Source of the DNA: Clostridiaceae bacterium
GTDB taxonomy: Bacteria; Bacillota; Clostridia; Oscillospirales; Acutalibacteraceae
DNA: 6,496 nucleotides
Assembly (NCBI GenBank): GCA_904501685.1
Contig: CAJGBX010000077.1
Span: forward strand, 1-6,496
Reading direction: 5' to 3'
Shown: in pieces, positions 5,015-6,496 of the stretch
How the letters are laid out: the number at the start of each line of letters is the position of its first letter
How positions within the stretch are numbered: position 1 is the stretch's first letter
The notes under the pieces: model-generated
Databases searched by the model: none
The model's input: the letters and a program-made list of their open reading frames with translations, nothing else
What the model was told of the DNA's origin: nothing
Translations under genes and position numbers: made by a program

Positions 5015-6496
5015 GTATAAGATACATGAGCTATCTAAGGATTTAAATATTTCCAGTAAGGATATCATTGCATTATTAAATGATAAGCTGGGTGTAGAGA
5101 AAAAGAGTCAAACCTCTTTGGAGGATACCGAGCTTGATTTGATTTTTGACTGTATTTCAAAGCAGCACGAGGTTAAGAGCTTTGATGAATATTTTGCCGC
5201 AGGTGAGCGTGCAAGAGAAGAGCGTGCAAAGGAGCGCAAGGCTGAAAAGGACCGCAAGTTAGCCGAGCAAATGGCTATTTTAGAGCAGTTCAAGGCAGCC
5301 CAGGCCGCTCAAAAGGCAGCCGAGGAAAAGGCAAAGGCACCCGCAGAGGTTAAGCCGGCTGCGGCACCTAAGACCGAGGCTAAGCCTGAAAAGAAAGTAA
5401 TTAAGCCTGAGACTAAAGCAGAGCCCAAGGCTCAAACAAAGGAAGAGCCTAAGCAGGATAAAAAACCTGAGGCTAAGGCAAAACCGAAGACTGAGCAAAA
5501 GGAAGAGCAGAAGGCCGAGAAAACAATTAGCGAACCGATTAATATTCCGCCGAGACCCAAAAAGGAAAAGAAGGGCGAGGCACCGAACAGAGGTCCGGTT
5601 CAAATCCGTAAGGTTGATACACGTGCTTCTAATATAAATATTGATAAATATAACGAGCGATATGAGAATATTGCGCCTGCAAACGCAATGCGTAACGACA
5701 ATGCTCAGCGTAAGCAGAAGATAAAACAGAAGTCGCAGGACTACCGACGCCCGCAAAGTGCCAAGCGCGAGACCGAGGCCGATAAGCTTCGCAGACTTCA
5801 GCTTGAAAAGATTAAAAAGACTCCGATTACCGTTACTATCGGTGAGGAGATTACGGTGGGTGAATTAGCCGCCGCTATGAAGAAAACCGCCGCAGAGGTT
5901 ATCAAGGAGTTAATGAAGCTCGGTATGCTTGCGGCAGTTAATCAGACGATTGACTATGATACTGCCGAAATCGTTGCAACCGAAATGGGCTGCAAGGTAG
6001 AGCGTGCAGTTGTTGTTACAATTGAAGAGCGTATTATGGATATTTCGGAGGATACCGAGGAAACCTTGAAGCCAAGAAGTCCTATCGTTGTTGTTATGGG
6101 CCACGTTGACCACGGTAAAACCTCATTGCTTGACGCTATCCGTAACGCCAAGGTTACTGCAGGTGAAGCCGGCGGTATTACTCAGCACATCGGTGCTTAC
6201 CGTGTAAACCACGAGGGTAATGAGATTACCTTCCTTGATACTCCGGGACACGCCGCATTTACCTCAATGCGTCAGCGCGGTGCTATGGCTACCGATATTG
6301 CAATTTTGGTTGTTGCCGCTGATGACGGTATTATGCCGCAGACTATTGAGGCTATTAACCATGCTAAAATTGCAGAGGTACAGATTATTGTTGCTATTAA
6401 CAAAATGGATAAGCCCGAGGCTAACCCCGACCGCATTAAGCAGCAGTTGACCGAGCACGGTCTTGTTCCCGAGGAATGGGGCGGTGATATTATCTG
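5004..6496 (+). CDS. infB: Translation initiation factor IF2, 3'-truncated by the window edge
   Basis: IF2 is a GTPase that brings initiator fMet-tRNA to the 30S subunit and promotes subunit joining. The ATG at 5004 follows AAGGAGG (4988-4994) with nine bases between and overlaps the ylxQ end by 11 bases. The 497 complete codons visible show an N-terminal IF2_N helical domain (about 1-55, MLIKYKIHELSKDLNIS), a long charged Lys/Glu/Ala/Pro linker (about 65-265), a second IF2_N-like domain (about 270-330, KKTPITVTIGEEITVGELA), and the start of the G domain. G1 is GHVDHGKT (366-373) with Lys372 and Thr373 for phosphate and magnesium, the G2 region is AGGITQHIGAY (389-399) with Thr393, G3 is DTPGH (412-416) and G4 is NKMD (466-469). 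The rest of the G domain, domain II and the fMet-tRNA-binding C-terminal domains lie to the right of the window. No frameshift or missing key residue is seen. Confidence 0.97.
   Translation, partial: MLIKYKIHELSKDLNISSKDIIALLNDKLGVEKKSQTSLEDTELDLIFDCISKQHEVKSFDEYFAAGERAREERAKERKAEKDRKLAEQMAILEQFKAAQAAQKAAEEKAKAPAEVKPAAAPKTEAKPEKKVIKPETKAEPKAQTKEEPKQDKKPEAKAKPKTEQKEEQKAEKTISEPINIPPRPKKEKKGEAPNRGPVQIRKVDTRASNINIDKYNERYENIAPANAMRNDNAQRKQKIKQKSQDYRRPQSAKRETEADKLRRLQLEKIKKTPITVTIGEEITVGELAAAMKKTAAEVIKELMKLGMLAAVNQTIDYDTAEIVATEMGCKVERAVVVTIEERIMDISEDTEETLKPRSPIVVVMGHVDHGKTSLLDAIRNAKVTAGEAGGITQHIGAYRVNHEGNEITFLDTPGHAAFTSMRQRGAMATDIAILVVAADDGIMPQTIEAINHAKIAEVQIIVAINKMDKPEANPDRIKQQLTEHGLVPEEWGGDII
5280..5520 (+). 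repeat. Low-complexity Lys/Glu/Ala/Pro coding region of infB
   Basis: Codons about 93-172 of infB encode degenerate repeats of the type EAKPE, AEPKAQTKEEPK and PEAKAKPKTE. The nine-base string GAGGCTAAG occurs exactly at 5376-5384 and 5469-5477, and AAGGAAGAGC recurs nearby. This is the flexible linker between the two IF2_N domains; its length differs between species, and the sequence suggests expansion by slippage or unequal exchange. The open frame seen on the opposite strand here is a by-product of this composition. Confidence 0.75.

Noticed and set aside
5280..5756. A 158-codon open frame on the - strand, rich in Leu, Arg and Phe, opposite infB
   Set aside because: It mirrors the Lys/Glu/Ala/Pro-rich linker codons of infB, which read as Leu/Phe/Arg/Cys strings on the other strand. 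It has no convincing start signal and looks like no known protein.
5904..5915. A possible internal start for a shorter IF2 form (AAGGAG followed by an in-frame ATG at 5913)
   Set aside because: Only three bases separate the motif from the ATG, and the start would cut into the second IF2_N-like domain, so it is not a credible isoform start.
1..6496. A hidden defence, mobile or biosynthetic system in the window
   Set aside because: Every long frame is a recognisable conserved family or the shadow of one, gaps are short and no tandem or terminal repeats of mobile elements are visible.

Overview
The window looks like the chromosome of a Gram-positive anaerobe of the class Clostridia, possibly an Oscillospirales/Ruminococcaceae relative; the class is well supported, the family is a guess. 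The reasons are the Firmicutes gene order rimP-nusA-ylxR(rnpM)-ylxQ-infB, strong AGGAGG-type ribosome binding sites, vegetative promoters with exact 17-base spacers, a NusA that ends right after its second KH domain, and a clostridial-style citrate synthase. All genes are on the + strand. I see no mobile element, tRNA, rRNA, CRISPR array or phage gene.

Layout. Bases 1-1032 are the 3' three quarters of a UPF0210 (DUF711, 'PFL family') gene, closed by a strong hairpin terminator (about 1051-1098). Bases 1099-1252 hold a vegetative promoter (TTGACT-17-TAAAAT), an AT-rich palindrome near the predicted transcription start and a small leader hairpin, all ahead of a complete citrate synthase gene (1253-2668). 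Only 14 bases after the citrate synthase stop codon a second promoter begins (TTGACA-17-TATAGT). A compact leader follows it, containing a GC-rich hairpin with a GUGA loop and a short T-run (2736-2766). This looks like a conditional terminator controlling the operon behind it.

The operon is rimP (30S maturation), nusA (transcription termination/antitermination), rnpM/ylxR (RNA-binding protein), ylxQ (L7Ae-like RNA-binding protein) and infB (translation initiation factor IF2), which runs off the right edge inside its GTPase domain. The last two junctions are each an 11-base gene overlap, which suggests translational coupling. The operon joins transcription elongation and termination, ribosome assembly and translation initiation. 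NusA probably feeds back on the leader hairpin, as is known for the same operon in Bacillus subtilis.

This is mostly ordinary housekeeping sequence, and I do not see an undescribed multi-gene system. The points most worth a second look are the leader attenuator, which may also serve as the only terminator for citrate synthase; a five-codon mini-ORF at the best-placed ATG just ahead of and overlapping the nusA start; four cysteines in the YlxR protein that could bind a metal; and the palindromes around the citrate synthase promoter.
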